This document shows, one piece after another, positions 1 to 8,189 of a stretch of DNA of 64,000 nucleotides. The notes under the pieces are model-generated. The model was not told the DNA's origin and searched no databases. It worked only from the letters and a program-made list of their open reading frames with translations. The translations under genes and the position numbers were made by a program. Position 1 is the stretch's first letter. The number at the start of each line of letters is the position of its first letter. The DNA is from Mesorhizobium loti (GTDB lineage Bacteria > Pseudomonadota > Alphaproteobacteria > Rhizobiales > Rhizobiaceae), in assembly GCF_002858745.1 (NCBI RefSeq), contig NZ_PJRO01000006.1, positions 310,001 to 374,000 of the forward strand, written 5' to 3'.

Positions 1-2
1 GG

Positions 3-107
3 CGAGGGGCCATGATCAGCATCATCCTTCCCGCCGGTTCGGCCCCCCGTGGCCGCGAGACGGCGCAAAATGAACGAGAAACTGAGAAGGTCGGTAATGG
101 CGTCTGA
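3..107 (+). CDS. ntrY: 3' end of sensor histidine kinase NtrY (partial)
   Basis: Only the last 34 codons are present; the gene runs in from the left edge. The reading frame gives RGAMISIILPAG and then a basic tail, which matches the last beta strand of a HATPase_c domain. It overlaps the start of ntrX by 11 bases, the usual tight arrangement of ntrYX in Rhizobiales. NtrY is the membrane sensor kinase that phosphorylates NtrX. The identification rests on this short end plus position, so it is likely but not proven. Confidence 0.65.
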   Translation, partial: RGAMISIILPAGSAPRGRETAQNERETEKVGNGV

Positions 108-1458
108 TATTCTGATCGTCGACGACGAAGAAGACATCCGTGAACTTGTCGCGGGTATCCTGAGTGACGAAGGCCACGAAACCCGCACGGCTCATGATGC
201 CGACAGTGCGCTGGCGGCAATCGCCGATCGCGCGCCGCGCCTTATCTTCCTCGACATCTGGTTGCAGGGGTCGCGACTGGACGGCTTGGCGTTGCTTGAT
301 GAAATCAAAACCCTGCATCCCAACCTGCCGGTGGTGATGATTTCGGGTCACGGCAATATTGAAACGGCAGTGTCGGCCATTCGCCGCGGCGCATACGACT
401 TCATCGAAAAGCCCTTCAAGGCGGACCGGCTGATCCTCGTTGCGGAGCGTGCGCTGGAGACCTCCAAACTGCGGCGCGAGGTTTCCGACCTGAAACAGCG
501 CAGTGGCGAGACGTTCGACCTCATCGGCATGTCGTCTGCGATGAGCCAGTTGCGGCAGACCATCGAACGCGTGGCGCCGACCAACAGCCGCATCATGATC
601 TTGGGGCCTTCGGGTTCCGGCAAGGAACTGGCGGCAAGGGCCATTCACGCCCTGTCTGCGCGCAAAAGCGGGCCGTTTGTGACCTTGAGCGCCGCCAACA
701 TCACGCCGGAGCGCATGGAGATCGAGCTGTTCGGTACCGAGTCGAACGGAACCGAACGCAAGGTCGGTGCGCTGGAGGAGGCGCATCGCGGCATTCTCTA
801 CATCGACGAAGTCGCCGATATGCCGCGCGAAACGCAAAACAAGATCCTGCGCGTGCTGGTCGAACAACAGTTCGAGCGGGTGGGCGGTACCAAGCGCGTC
901 AAGGTCGACGTGCGCATCATCTCCTCGACCGCGCAAAACCTCGAGGCGATGATCGCCGAGGGACGTTTCCGTGAGGACCTTTATCATCGCCTTGCTGTCG
1001 TGCCCGTGGCGGTGCCGGGGCTTGCGGAGCGACGCGAGGATATCCCTTATCTGGTCGATACCTTTGTCAAACAGATATCGAGACAGGCAGGTATCAAGGC
1101 GCGGCGTATCGGCGACGACGCGATGGCGGTGCTTCAGGCCCACAACTGGCCGGGCAACGTGCGCCAGCTGCGCAACAACATCGAGCGCCTCATGATCCTG
1201 GCGCGGGGTGATGACGTGGATGCGCCAATCACCGCCGACCTGCTTCCTTCCGAAATTGGCGATGTGATGCCACGCACACCCAACCAGTCGGACCAGCACA
1301 TCATGGCACTGCCCTTGCGCGAGGCTCGGGAGCAGTTTGAGAAAGATTATCTGATCGCCCAGATCAATCGCTTCGGCGGCAACATCTCCAAGACCGCCGA
1401 ATTTATCGGCATGGAGCGCTCCGCCCTGCATCGCAAGCTCAAGTCACTTGGTGTTTGA
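97..1458 (+). CDS. ntrX: NtrX response regulator, NtrC family
   Basis: Cytoplasmic response regulator of the NtrYX two-component system, involved in nitrogen and redox control. The 453-aa protein has a receiver domain at residues 1-120 with acidic pocket D9-D10 and phospho-acceptor D53. An AAA+ domain follows at about 140-375, with Walker A GPSGSGKE and Walker B-like LYIDEVADM. A Fis-type helix-turn-helix closes the protein near 415-453 (NISKTAEFIGMERSALHRKL). The start at 97 is chosen because AGAAGG lies 6 bases upstream; the in-frame ATG codons upstream have no such site and lie within ntrY. The sigma-54 contact loop GAFTGA is missing. Between the Walker motifs the protein reads ELFGTESNGTERKVGALEEA, a pattern I recall for alphaproteobacterial NtrX. 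Confidence 0.95.
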   Translation: MASDILIVDDEEDIRELVAGILSDEGHETRTAHDADSALAAIADRAPRLIFLDIWLQGSRLDGLALLDEIKTLHPNLPVVMISGHGNIETAVSAIRRGAYDFIEKPFKADRLILVAERALETSKLRREVSDLKQRSGETFDLIGMSSAMSQLRQTIERVAPTNSRIMILGPSGSGKELAARAIHALSARKSGPFVTLSAANITPERMEIELFGTESNGTERKVGALEEAHRGILYIDEVADMPRETQNKILRVLVEQQFERVGGTKRVKVDVRIISSTAQNLEAMIAEGRFREDLYHRLAVVPVAVPGLAERREDIPYLVDTFVKQISRQAGIKARRIGDDAMAVLQAHNWPGNVRQLRNNIERLMILARGDDVDAPITADLLPSEIGDVMPRTPNQSDQHIMALPLREAREQFEKDYLIAQINRFGGNISKTAEFIGMERSALHRKLKSLGV

Positions 1459-1549
1459 CCCGTCGCTGCTGATCGGCTGGACCATGCCTTTGTCCGATAC
1501 GCGATCATCGGAATCACGTAAGAAAACCTGATATTTCAGAGAGTTCGCC

Positions 1550-2410
1550 ATGCCACGCATTGCCTATGTGAACGGACGCTACGTCGCCCATCGCGACGCC
1601 GCTGTGCATGTTGAGGATCGCGGCTATCAGTTTGCCGACGGCGTTTATGAGGTCTGTGAGGTGGCGCGCGGCTTCATTGTCGACATGAAACGCCATCTCG
1701 ACCGGCTCGACCGCTCCTTGCGGGAGCTTCGTATCGACTGGCCGATCGGCAGGAGACCGTTTGAGATCGTGCTGCGCGAGGTGGTCAGGCGCAACCAGGT
1801 TTTCAATGGGCTGGTCTATTTGCAGGTGACGCGTGGCGTCGCCAGCCGAGACTTCCTGTTTCCTGCGGACACGATGTCGTCGCTTGTCGTGACGGCCAGG
1901 AAAGTCAACCCGGCGCTTGCGGCCAAGCGCGCTGAAGACGGCATCAAGGTCATCACGGTGCCGGAGAACCGTTGGGATCGGGTTGATATCAAGTCGGTCG
2001 GCTTGCTGCCAAACGTACTGGCGAAACAGAAAGCCAAGGAAGCCGGAGCCCAGGAGGCCTGGTTTGTCGACGAGGACGGGAACGTCAAGGAGGGCGGATC
2101 GTCGAACGCGTGGATCGTTACCAAGGACGGTGTTCTCGTGACACGACCGGCAGAACACGGCATCCTGCGCGGCATTACCCGTACAACGATGTTTGACGTT
2201 GCGGCCAAGCTCGGCCTGAAGATCGAGGAACGCAGCTTTTCCGTGGCCGAAGCACAGGCGGCACGCGAAGCGTTCATCAGTTCCGCAACTACAATCGCGA
2301 TGCCTGTGGTGGCCATCGACGGACAAACCGTTGCCAACGGCCACCCAGGCTCAGTAACACTTTCGTTGCGGCAAGCGTTTTTTGACGTTGCGGAAAAAAG
2401 TCCGGCCTGA
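1550..2410 (+). CDS. dat: D-amino-acid aminotransferase
   Basis: PLP-dependent fold-type IV aminotransferase of 286 aa, expected to interconvert D-alanine or other D-amino acids with 2-oxo acids. The family start YVNGRYV and the segment EDRGYQFADGVYEV are clear. The likely PLP lysine is K148 in VDIKSVGLLPNVLAKQ, and EGGSSNAWIV supplies the cofactor phosphate-binding region. It sits between ntrX and hfq, a conserved rhizobial order, with about 90 bases to ntrX. A branched-chain or aminodeoxychorismate lyase role is possible within the same fold, but the sequence reads as D-AAT. Confidence 0.85.
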   Translation: MPRIAYVNGRYVAHRDAAVHVEDRGYQFADGVYEVCEVARGFIVDMKRHLDRLDRSLRELRIDWPIGRRPFEIVLREVVRRNQVFNGLVYLQVTRGVASRDFLFPADTMSSLVVTARKVNPALAAKRAEDGIKVITVPENRWDRVDIKSVGLLPNVLAKQKAKEAGAQEAWFVDEDGNVKEGGSSNAWIVTKDGVLVTRPAEHGILRGITRTTMFDVAAKLGLKIEERSFSVAEAQAAREAFISSATTIAMPVVAIDGQTVANGHPGSVTLSLRQAFFDVAEKSPA

Positions 2411-2554
2411 TAACCGGCACAACAGGAATGGACATCAATACATCTCGTTCTACTTGTCGTTGTTCACGACGAGCACGTCTGCAAGCTTGACATATGCCGA
2501 GTATTTTGGCGCATTGGCATGCATACCGAAGGGGATCGGCGAAAGATAAGAACA

Positions 2555-2800
2555 ATGGCAGAGCGTTCGCAAAATCTTCAGGACCTGTTCCTGAACTCGG
2601 TGCGCAAGAGCAAGAACCCACTCACAATCTTCCTCATCAATGGCGTGAAATTGACCGGGGTGGTGACCTCGTTCGACAATTTCTGCGTGTTACTGCGGCG
2701 CGACGGGCACTCGCAGCTCGTTTACAAGCATGCCATTTCCACGATCATGCCGAGCCAGCCGGTTCAGATGTTCGATGGTGAGGAAAGCCAAGGCGGCTAA
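2555..2800 (+). CDS. hfq: RNA chaperone Hfq
   Basis: Sm-like hexameric RNA chaperone of 81 aa that pairs small RNAs with mRNAs. Both Sm motifs are intact: the N-terminal [20 protein letters not shown] with [14 protein letters not shown], and the second motif [12 protein letters not shown]. The C-terminal tail is short, as usual in alphaproteobacteria. The start at 2555 ([10 protein letters not shown]) is preferred over the in-frame ATG at 2519 because the family begins here and GATAAG precedes it. The stop codon directly abuts hflX. A TTGACA hexamer at 2487-2492 may belong to its promoter. Confidence 0.97.
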   Translation: MAERSQNLQDLFLNSVRKSKNPLTIFLINGVKLTGVVTSFDNFCVLLRRDGHSQLVYKHAISTIMPSQPVQMFDGEESQGG

Positions 2801-4186
2801 TTGACCAAGCAGAACGACGCGAGCCGTAAGGGCCGCGGGCAATCGGTACACAGTGAGGGCGCGGGCTCCGGAGAAGCAACCCGTGCCCTTGTCGTCGTGC
2901 CCGTATTGCCGAATCACTCCAGGCAAGAAGACGACACCGGTCGCGTGCGGCTGGCTCGATCCCCGGAAGCACGGCTCGAAGAGGCCGTCGGCCTGACACG
3001 CGCCATTGATCTCGACCCCGTCCAGACATCGATCGTCATCGTCGCTGACCCGCGACCCGCGACATTGTTGGGTTCGGGCAAGGTTCTGGAACTGGCCGAA
3101 GCGGTCAAGGACAAGCACGCGGAACTCGCCATCATCGATCATCCGTTGACGCCGGTGCAGCAGCGCAACCTGGAGAAAGAACTGAACGTCAAGGTTCTGG
3201 ACCGGACCGGCCTCATCCTCGAAATCTTCGGTGAGCGTGCCCGTACCAAGGAAGGCACGCTGCAGGTCGAGCTCGCGCATCTCAACTATCAGAAGGGCCG
3301 TCTGGTGCGATCCTGGACCCACCTTGAGCGTCAGCGTGGTGGCGCCGGCTTCCTCGGCGGTCCTGGTGAAACGCAGATCGAGGCAGACCGGCGCGCGTTG
3401 CAGGAAAAAATCATCAAGCTGAAGCGCGAGCTGGAGACGGTACGGCGCACGCGCGACCTGCATCGGGCCAAGCGAAAAAAAGTGCCTTTTCCGGTGGTTG
3501 CGATCGTCGGCTATACCAATGCGGGAAAATCGACGCTGTTCAACAAGCTGACTGGCGCCGGGGTACTGGCGGAAGACATGCTGTTCGCCACGCTTGATCC
3601 GACATTGCGGCGGGTGCGCCTGCCGCACGGCACGCCGATCATCCTTTCCGATACGGTTGGTTTCATTTCCGACCTGCCGACGCATCTGGTCGCTGCGTTC
3701 CGCGCTACGCTGGAAGAGGTGGTGGAGGCCGATCTGGTCATCCATCTGCGTGACATCTCCGATCCGGACACCGCCGCACAGGCGGAGGATGTCGAACGCA
3801 TCCTGGGCGATCTCGGTGTGGATGCTGCCAACGCCGACCGTGTTGTCGAAGTGTGGAACAAGATCGATCTGCTGGACGAAGGCAATCGGGAGCGCCTTCT
3901 ATCAGATAGCGCGGATACCAAACGTCCGCCGATCGCCATTTCGGCCGTGACGGGCGAGGGTATCGACGCACTCAAAGGGCTGATCGAAACGCGCGTGTCG
4001 GGCGAGTTGCAGTCGGTGGAGATTACCTTGCAGCCCGCCCAACTCGGCATGGTCGACTGGCTTTACCGCAACGGTGATGTCGTCAAGCGAACCGACAACG
4101 AGGATGGCAGCGTTTCCCTGTCGTTGATGGCGACTGAAAGCGCGCGCGAAGAGATTGAAGGTCGGCTGCAACGCAAAAGCGGTTGA
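2801..4186 (+). CDS. hflX: GTPase HflX
   Basis: Ribosome-associated GTPase of 461 aa, linked to rescue or splitting of stalled 70S ribosomes. The N-terminal HflX domain includes GGPGETQIEADRR. The G domain has G1 VGYTNAGKSTLFN, G3 SDTVGFISDLP and G4 NKID. The frame opens with TTG immediately after the hfq stop, so translation is probably coupled to hfq; a later start inside the poorly conserved first 30 residues cannot be excluded. The hfq-hflX pair is widely conserved in proteobacteria. Confidence 0.95.
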   Translation: MTKQNDASRKGRGQSVHSEGAGSGEATRALVVVPVLPNHSRQEDDTGRVRLARSPEARLEEAVGLTRAIDLDPVQTSIVIVADPRPATLLGSGKVLELAEAVKDKHAELAIIDHPLTPVQQRNLEKELNVKVLDRTGLILEIFGERARTKEGTLQVELAHLNYQKGRLVRSWTHLERQRGGAGFLGGPGETQIEADRRALQEKIIKLKRELETVRRTRDLHRAKRKKVPFPVVAIVGYTNAGKSTLFNKLTGAGVLAEDMLFATLDPTLRRVRLPHGTPIILSDTVGFISDLPTHLVAAFRATLEEVVEADLVIHLRDISDPDTAAQAEDVERILGDLGVDAANADRVVEVWNKIDLLDEGNRERLLSDSADTKRPPIAISAVTGEGIDALKGLIETRVSGELQSVEITLQPAQLGMVDWLYRNGDVVKRTDNEDGSVSLSLMATESAREEIEGRLQRKSG

Positions 4187-4187
4187 G

Positions 4188-4583
4188 ATGCCCATTCTCC
4201 CAAAGATGCGGGTCGCAAGGCCGTCGGATGACCTTGAAGCCTTGCTGCGTTTTTACAGAGATGGTCTGGGTTTCAGGATCCTGACGCGCTTCGATGACCA
4301 TGACGGCTTTGACGGGATCATTTTAGGGCATCCAAACGCGCCCTATCATCTGGAGTTCACGAAGGCGCATGGTGAGGTGGTCGGTCGAGCACCGTCCGAA
4401 GATCACCTTCTTGTCTTCTATATCCCTGACCAGATCGCATGGGATGCTGCCATCAATTCGATGAAGGTCGCCGGTTTTGCACCGGTGACTTCCTTCAACC
4501 CGTATTGGGACAGAGTTGGCGCCACTTTTGAGGATCCGGATGGATACCGCGTGGTGTTCCAGCGTGCCGAGTGGAAGCGGTAG
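4188..4583 (+). CDS. VOC-family protein (glyoxalase/bleomycin-resistance fold)
   Basis: A 131-aa protein of the vicinal oxygen chelate superfamily. It shows the typical opening RPSDDLEALLRFYRDGLGF and the closing FEDPDGYRVVFQRAEW. The substrate cannot be told from sequence; relatives include YycE-like proteins of unknown role. The ATG lies one base after the hflX stop, so the two genes are probably co-transcribed. The upstream in-frame ATG at 4155 lies inside hflX and is not used here. Confidence 0.8.
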   Translation: MPILPKMRVARPSDDLEALLRFYRDGLGFRILTRFDDHDGFDGIILGHPNAPYHLEFTKAHGEVVGRAPSEDHLLVFYIPDQIAWDAAINSMKVAGFAPVTSFNPYWDRVGATFEDPDGYRVVFQRAEWKR

Positions 4584-4586
4584 CGT

Positions 4587-5411
4587 TCAGCCAGTGCTCT
4601 TGGCTTGCTGCCAGAGCGCTTCCATCTCGTCCAGCGACGCTTTTTCCAGATTGCTGCCGGAGGTGTCGAGTGCCTGCTCGACATAGTGGAAGCGCTTGCG
4701 GAATTTATCGTTGGTGCCGGAAAGAGCCGCTTCCGAATCGACCTTGAGGTGCCGCCCGAGATTGACGACAGCAAACAGCATGTCGCCGAACTCGTCCTTG
4801 ATGGCAGCCGTATCACTCTTGGCGAGGGCTTCGCGCAACTCTGCGATCTCTTCTTCGATCTTGTCGAGAATCGGCTCGGCCTCACTCCAGTCGAAACCGA
4901 CGCGCGCGGCTTTTTCCTGCAATTTGAGCGCCCTGGTGAGCGCGGGCAGGGCGACCGGCACGGAATCCAGGAAACCCTTGCCGTGATCTTCGGGATCCAG
5001 CCCACGCGCCAGCCGTTCGGCGCGGCGTTCCGCCTTTTCCTCGGTCTTGATCTTTTCCCACATGCCCTTGGCCATTCCGGCACTGCGGGCTTCCTCGTTG
5101 CCGAAGACGTGCGGATGGCGGCGGATCATCTTGCGGGTGATGCCCTCCACCACATCGCCGAAGGCGAATTCGCCTTGTTCGTCAGCCATTTGTGCATGGT
5201 AGACGACCTGAAGCAGGAGGTCGCCGAGTTCCTCGCGCAGATTGTCGATATCGTTGCGCGCGATGGCGTCGGCCACCTCGTAGGCTTCTTCGATCGTATA
5301 GGGAGCGATGGTCGAGAAATTTTGCTCGATATCCCATGGGCAGCCGGTGACGGGCGCACGAAGAGCCGCCATGATTTCGATGAGGCGGGAAATGTCCTTG
5401 GAGGGCTTCAT
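4587..5411 (-). CDS. mazG: Nucleoside triphosphate pyrophosphohydrolase MazG
   Basis: House-cleaning enzyme of 274 aa that hydrolyses NTPs to NMP and pyrophosphate. Two MazG modules are visible. The first, at about residues 15-110, has CPWDIEQ, EEAYEVADAI and the metal-binding NLREELGDLLLQVVYHAQMA. The second, at about 160-270, has EEEIAELREAL and KDEFGDMLFAVVNLGRHL. It converges on the VOC gene with only three bases between the stop codons. The length is normal for the two-domain form. Confidence 0.93.
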   Translation of the reverse strand: MKPSKDISRLIEIMAALRAPVTGCPWDIEQNFSTIAPYTIEEAYEVADAIARNDIDNLREELGDLLLQVVYHAQMADEQGEFAFGDVVEGITRKMIRRHPHVFGNEEARSAGMAKGMWEKIKTEEKAERRAERLARGLDPEDHGKGFLDSVPVALPALTRALKLQEKAARVGFDWSEAEPILDKIEEEIAELREALAKSDTAAIKDEFGDMLFAVVNLGRHLKVDSEAALSGTNDKFRKRFHYVEQALDTSGSNLEKASLDEMEALWQQAKSTG

Positions 5412-5441
5412 GGCCAGAGCCTAATCCGCATCGAGTAGAAC

Positions 5442-5468
5442 GGCCAATGCCACTGTTTGGCATTGGCC
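5442..5468 (-). terminator. Stem-loop downstream of the aromatic aminotransferase
   Basis: A perfect 10-bp stem (GGCCAATGCC / GGCATTGGCC) with a 7-base loop lies between the aminotransferase stop at 5495 and the mazG start at 5411. The T-tract on the minus strand is weak, so it may attenuate or process the transcript rather than end it. Confidence 0.5.
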
Positions 5469-5494
5469 TCTTGTCCACAATCTCGCAGAACCGC

Positions 5495-6700
5495 CTAATC
5501 CAGCACCGAAACAATCGCCTTGGCCAGCTTGTCCAGGCCATCTTCCGGCAGGCCAGCCACATTGATGCGGCTGTCGCCCACCATGTAGATACCGTGTTCG
5601 GTTCGAAGGCGATCGACCTGCGCTTCCGTCAGGCCGAGGCGGGAGAACATGCCACGGTGCTCCGCAACGAAGTCGAAACGGTCCGAATTGGACTGCCTGC
5701 GCAAGGCTTCCGCGAACGCGACGCGCAGCCGCAGCATGCGCTGACGCATTTCCTCGAGCTCGGCTTCCCAGTCGGCGCGCAGCTCCTTGTCCTGCAAAAC
5801 GATGCGAACTGCAGCGGCGCCATGATCCGGCGGCATCGAATAGAGCGTACGCGCAGCAGCCAGCATGTGGCTGAGCGCGATGTCGGCTTCCACGCCGTTC
5901 TTCGCCAGGATCACGGCTGTGCCGACGCGGTCGCGGTAGACGGCGAAATTCTTGGAGCAGCTCGAAGCGACCAGCATTTCAGGCACCTTGCCGGCGATAA
6001 GGCGCAGGCCGGCCGCATCGGCTTCCAGGCCTTCACCGAAACCCTGATAGGCAATGTCGACAAAAGGCAGCAGGCTACGTTCCACCAAAAGATCCGCCAC
6101 TTTGGCCCATTGTTCGATGGTGAGGTTGGCGCCGGTCGGATTGTGACAGCAGCCATGCAGCAACACCGCGTCGCCCGGCTTGGCGGTCTTCAATGTCGCC
6201 AGCATGTCGTCGAAGCGGACCGAGCCGCTCACTGCGTCGAAATAAGGGTACTCGGCGATGGTGAGCCCAGCTTCCCGCATCATTGGGATGTGGTTCGGCC
6301 AGGTCGGGTTGGAAATCCAGACCGTGGCGCCCGGCCGCGTACGCTTCAGCAATTCAGCTGCAAGCCGCAGTGCGCCGGAGCCGCCCGGCGCCTGTGCCGC
6401 GCGGATACGGGTGAGATCCGCGCTGTCGCCGAAAACCAGCTTTGCCATCACCTCGTTGAAGCCCAGGTCGCCGGCGAGGCCAAGATAGGTCTTGGTGTCC
6501 TGGCTCTGCAGCAGGCGCTTTTCGGCCTCGCGCACCGCACGCATCACGGCGGTCTTGCCATTGCGATCCTTATAGACACCCACGCCGAGATCGACTTTGT
6601 CGGTGCGCGGATCGGCGCGATAGAGCCCAATCAGGGCAAGGATCTTGTCTGTTGGCGCTGGCTGCAGGTCTTCGAACATCTGAGGCTTTTCCATGGACAT
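5495..6700 (-). CDS. tyrB: Aromatic/aspartate amino acid aminotransferase
   Basis: Class I PLP aminotransferase of 401 aa. Motifs run in order: KVDLGVGVYKDRNGKT, TYLGLAGDLGFNE, the substrate/cofactor region HGCCHNPTGANLT, FVDIAYQGFGEGL, and the PLP lysine in SCSKNFAVYRDRVG. These identify the aspartate/tyrosine aminotransferase subgroup that transfers amino groups between aromatic amino acids or aspartate and 2-oxoglutarate. Two in-frame ATGs at 6700 and 6694 are both possible starts. Confidence 0.88.
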   Translation of the reverse strand: MSMEKPQMFEDLQPAPTDKILALIGLYRADPRTDKVDLGVGVYKDRNGKTAVMRAVREAEKRLLQSQDTKTYLGLAGDLGFNEVMAKLVFGDSADLTRIRAAQAPGGSGALRLAAELLKRTRPGATVWISNPTWPNHIPMMREAGLTIAEYPYFDAVSGSVRFDDMLATLKTAKPGDAVLLHGCCHNPTGANLTIEQWAKVADLLVERSLLPFVDIAYQGFGEGLEADAAGLRLIAGKVPEMLVASSCSKNFAVYRDRVGTAVILAKNGVEADIALSHMLAAARTLYSMPPDHGAAAVRIVLQDKELRADWEAELEEMRQRMLRLRVAFAEALRRQSNSDRFDFVAEHRGMFSRLGLTEAQVDRLRTEHGIYMVGDSRINVAGLPEDGLDKLAKAIVSVLD

Positions 6701-6911
6701 CGCGCCGCCTTTCGGGCGCGGCGGAGTGATACGAAAATCGGCGGGGTGATGCCAGAATTATTGCATGGAACGCCGACAGCCGTTGGGAGCTTGAGCATCA
6801 CAATTGTTGGAGCGCCGGGTTTCCTGGACCCTCGAGGCTTAGAACAATGTTCGACCACGCGCTCATTCTTGAGAAAGCCATGCCAACTCCTGTCGGAAAA
6901 TAGCAATCGAC

Positions 6912-6927
6912 AAAATCTACTGATTTT
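6912..6927. promoter_or_regulatory. 16-bp palindrome upstream of the small membrane protein gene
   Basis: AAAATC-TACT-GATTTT is a 6+4+6 inverted repeat in an A+T-rich stretch 28 bases before the ORF at 6955. Its position suits an operator for the downstream gene pair, or for the divergent aminotransferase. No regulator is identified. Confidence 0.35.
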
Positions 6928-6954
6928 ATAGACTAATGGGGAATGGAGGACGCG

Positions 6955-7110
6955 ATGGTGGATTTTCTGCCCCAGGCCGGTACACGAAAGTTCCGCCAAC
7001 GTGGCATTTCGGTGCCGCCTCTCGGTAATGCGGGGGCATTGTTGCCCTACGCGATCTTTGCCGTGTCCTTCCTTTTCGCCAGCGCTTTCGTCTTTGGGCT
7101 CGTGCCTTGA
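6955..7110 (+). CDS. Small single-pass membrane protein, unknown function
   Basis: A 51-aa ORF preceded by a strong GGAGGA site 4 bases before ATG. The N-terminal 25 residues are basic (TRKFRQRG). Residues about 28-50 form one hydrophobic helix ending FVFGLVP, so a single membrane segment with a cytoplasmic N-terminus is expected. The ribosome site and composition support a real gene. I do not recognise the family. It lies 80 bases before the luciferase-like monooxygenase on the same strand and may share its transcript. Confidence 0.6.
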   Translation: MVDFLPQAGTRKFRQRGISVPPLGNAGALLPYAIFAVSFLFASAFVFGLVP

Positions 7111-7190
7111 GTTGATGCGGTGACGTGACTGCCCGCATTCCAGTGGAGTTGAACCGCCCGCCTGTCCACCACAACAAGGGAGAAGTTGTG

Positions 7191-8123
7191 ATGAGCGTTG
7201 TGTTCACTTTCGTAGCCCCAGCCAAAGCCGACCAACAGCGTCCTGCATCCAGAGAGCGTGTCGCAGGAAATGAGATCACGCCAGCCTTGGTGTGGCGTGC
7301 TGGCTTCCAGTCCTTGCTATATGACGAGGGCGCCAAGCCACTTGGTGCTGTCGACCTGGCTTTCGTGAAGAATGTTGAACCCCTTCAAATAGCGCTGACC
7401 CACGGAGCTGGTGAACTCGATCCCGTAACCGCAGCTCGCAGGCTGGCTGCCTTGCAGCTTCGAGGCAATGGCTGCCTTGCACTGCGTGTACCAGCGCGTG
7501 GGCTGGTCGATACGGATCAGCAGCCGAGCCATATCGCTTTCTGGCGGCGTGCCGATGAATATCTCACGCTGTTGAAGCGCCTGTGGGCGAACGAGAAGCC
7601 GATCGATCACGAAGGTCCTTTCTACAGCGTCACTGGCGGCTTTGTGCCGCGCAAGGGTGTGCGCGGCATAACCATGCCGATCCGCGTGGGTGGCCTGTCC
7701 GGAACGGCTCTTAACGTCGCGGGAAAACATGCCGACGTCTTCGAGCTGGCTGCTGTGTCGCCGGATGAGGCCCGCTTGCTGGCGGGACGAGTTCGCTTCG
7801 CTGCGGCAAGGCATGGCCGGCAAGGCAAGGTTCGGTTCGCATTGCCGGTGGTTTTTGACGCAGCGGGCCAAGGGAAGGCAGATCCAGATCAGGTGGTCCT
7901 GTCGCGGCAGCCTGCCCAGGCGGCTCTTCAACTGCTGAGCTTGGTCGATGCCGGCATTTCGGAGTTCATGGTCAAGGGACTCGCGGCGGTTGAAGATCTC
8001 GACGCGTTCGAGCACGTGGTGGCCTTCGTTCAGAACTCGTCATCGCGACGTGAAGCTGCATGGGCGGCAAGTGCAGGCGCAGCGGTTAGCCATTTTGATA
8101 GGGTATCGGCCCGCAACTACTGA
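7191..8123 (+). CDS. LLM-class flavin-dependent oxidoreductase
   Basis: A 310-aa luciferase-like monooxygenase that would use reduced flavin and O2. Family features are YLTLLKRLWANEKPIDHEGPF followed by a GGLSGTALNVAGKHADVFE segment, as in SsuD-like alkanesulfonate monooxygenases. The substrate is not known. The ATG at 7191 is chosen over a GTG at 7125 because AAGGGAGAAG precedes it. The first 90 residues are somewhat divergent and the protein is slightly shorter than most relatives. A strong terminator follows. Confidence 0.75.
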   Translation: MSVVFTFVAPAKADQQRPASRERVAGNEITPALVWRAGFQSLLYDEGAKPLGAVDLAFVKNVEPLQIALTHGAGELDPVTAARRLAALQLRGNGCLALRVPARGLVDTDQQPSHIAFWRRADEYLTLLKRLWANEKPIDHEGPFYSVTGGFVPRKGVRGITMPIRVGGLSGTALNVAGKHADVFELAAVSPDEARLLAGRVRFAAARHGRQGKVRFALPVVFDAAGQGKADPDQVVLSRQPAQAALQLLSLVDAGISEFMVKGLAAVEDLDAFEHVVAFVQNSSSRREAAWAASAGAAVSHFDRVSARNY

Positions 8124-8144
8124 CGTTTCTGCAGCAATGTAACG

Positions 8145-8174
8145 CGGCGCGGAACAATGTTCCGCGCCGTTTTT
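8145..8174 (+). terminator. Rho-independent terminator after the LLM gene
   Basis: An 11-bp perfect G+C-rich stem (arms 8145-8155 and 8159-8169, loop AAT) is followed by five T. It sits between the convergent LLM gene and the FAD/NAD(P) gene and points to termination on the plus strand. Confidence 0.85.
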
Positions 8175-8189
8175 CTGTCGCGAAACGGC

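Noticed and set aside
22..1431. Long open frame on the minus strand opposite ntrX
   Set aside because: Composition is rich in His, Arg and Gln with no domain motif; it mirrors the codon pattern of ntrX.
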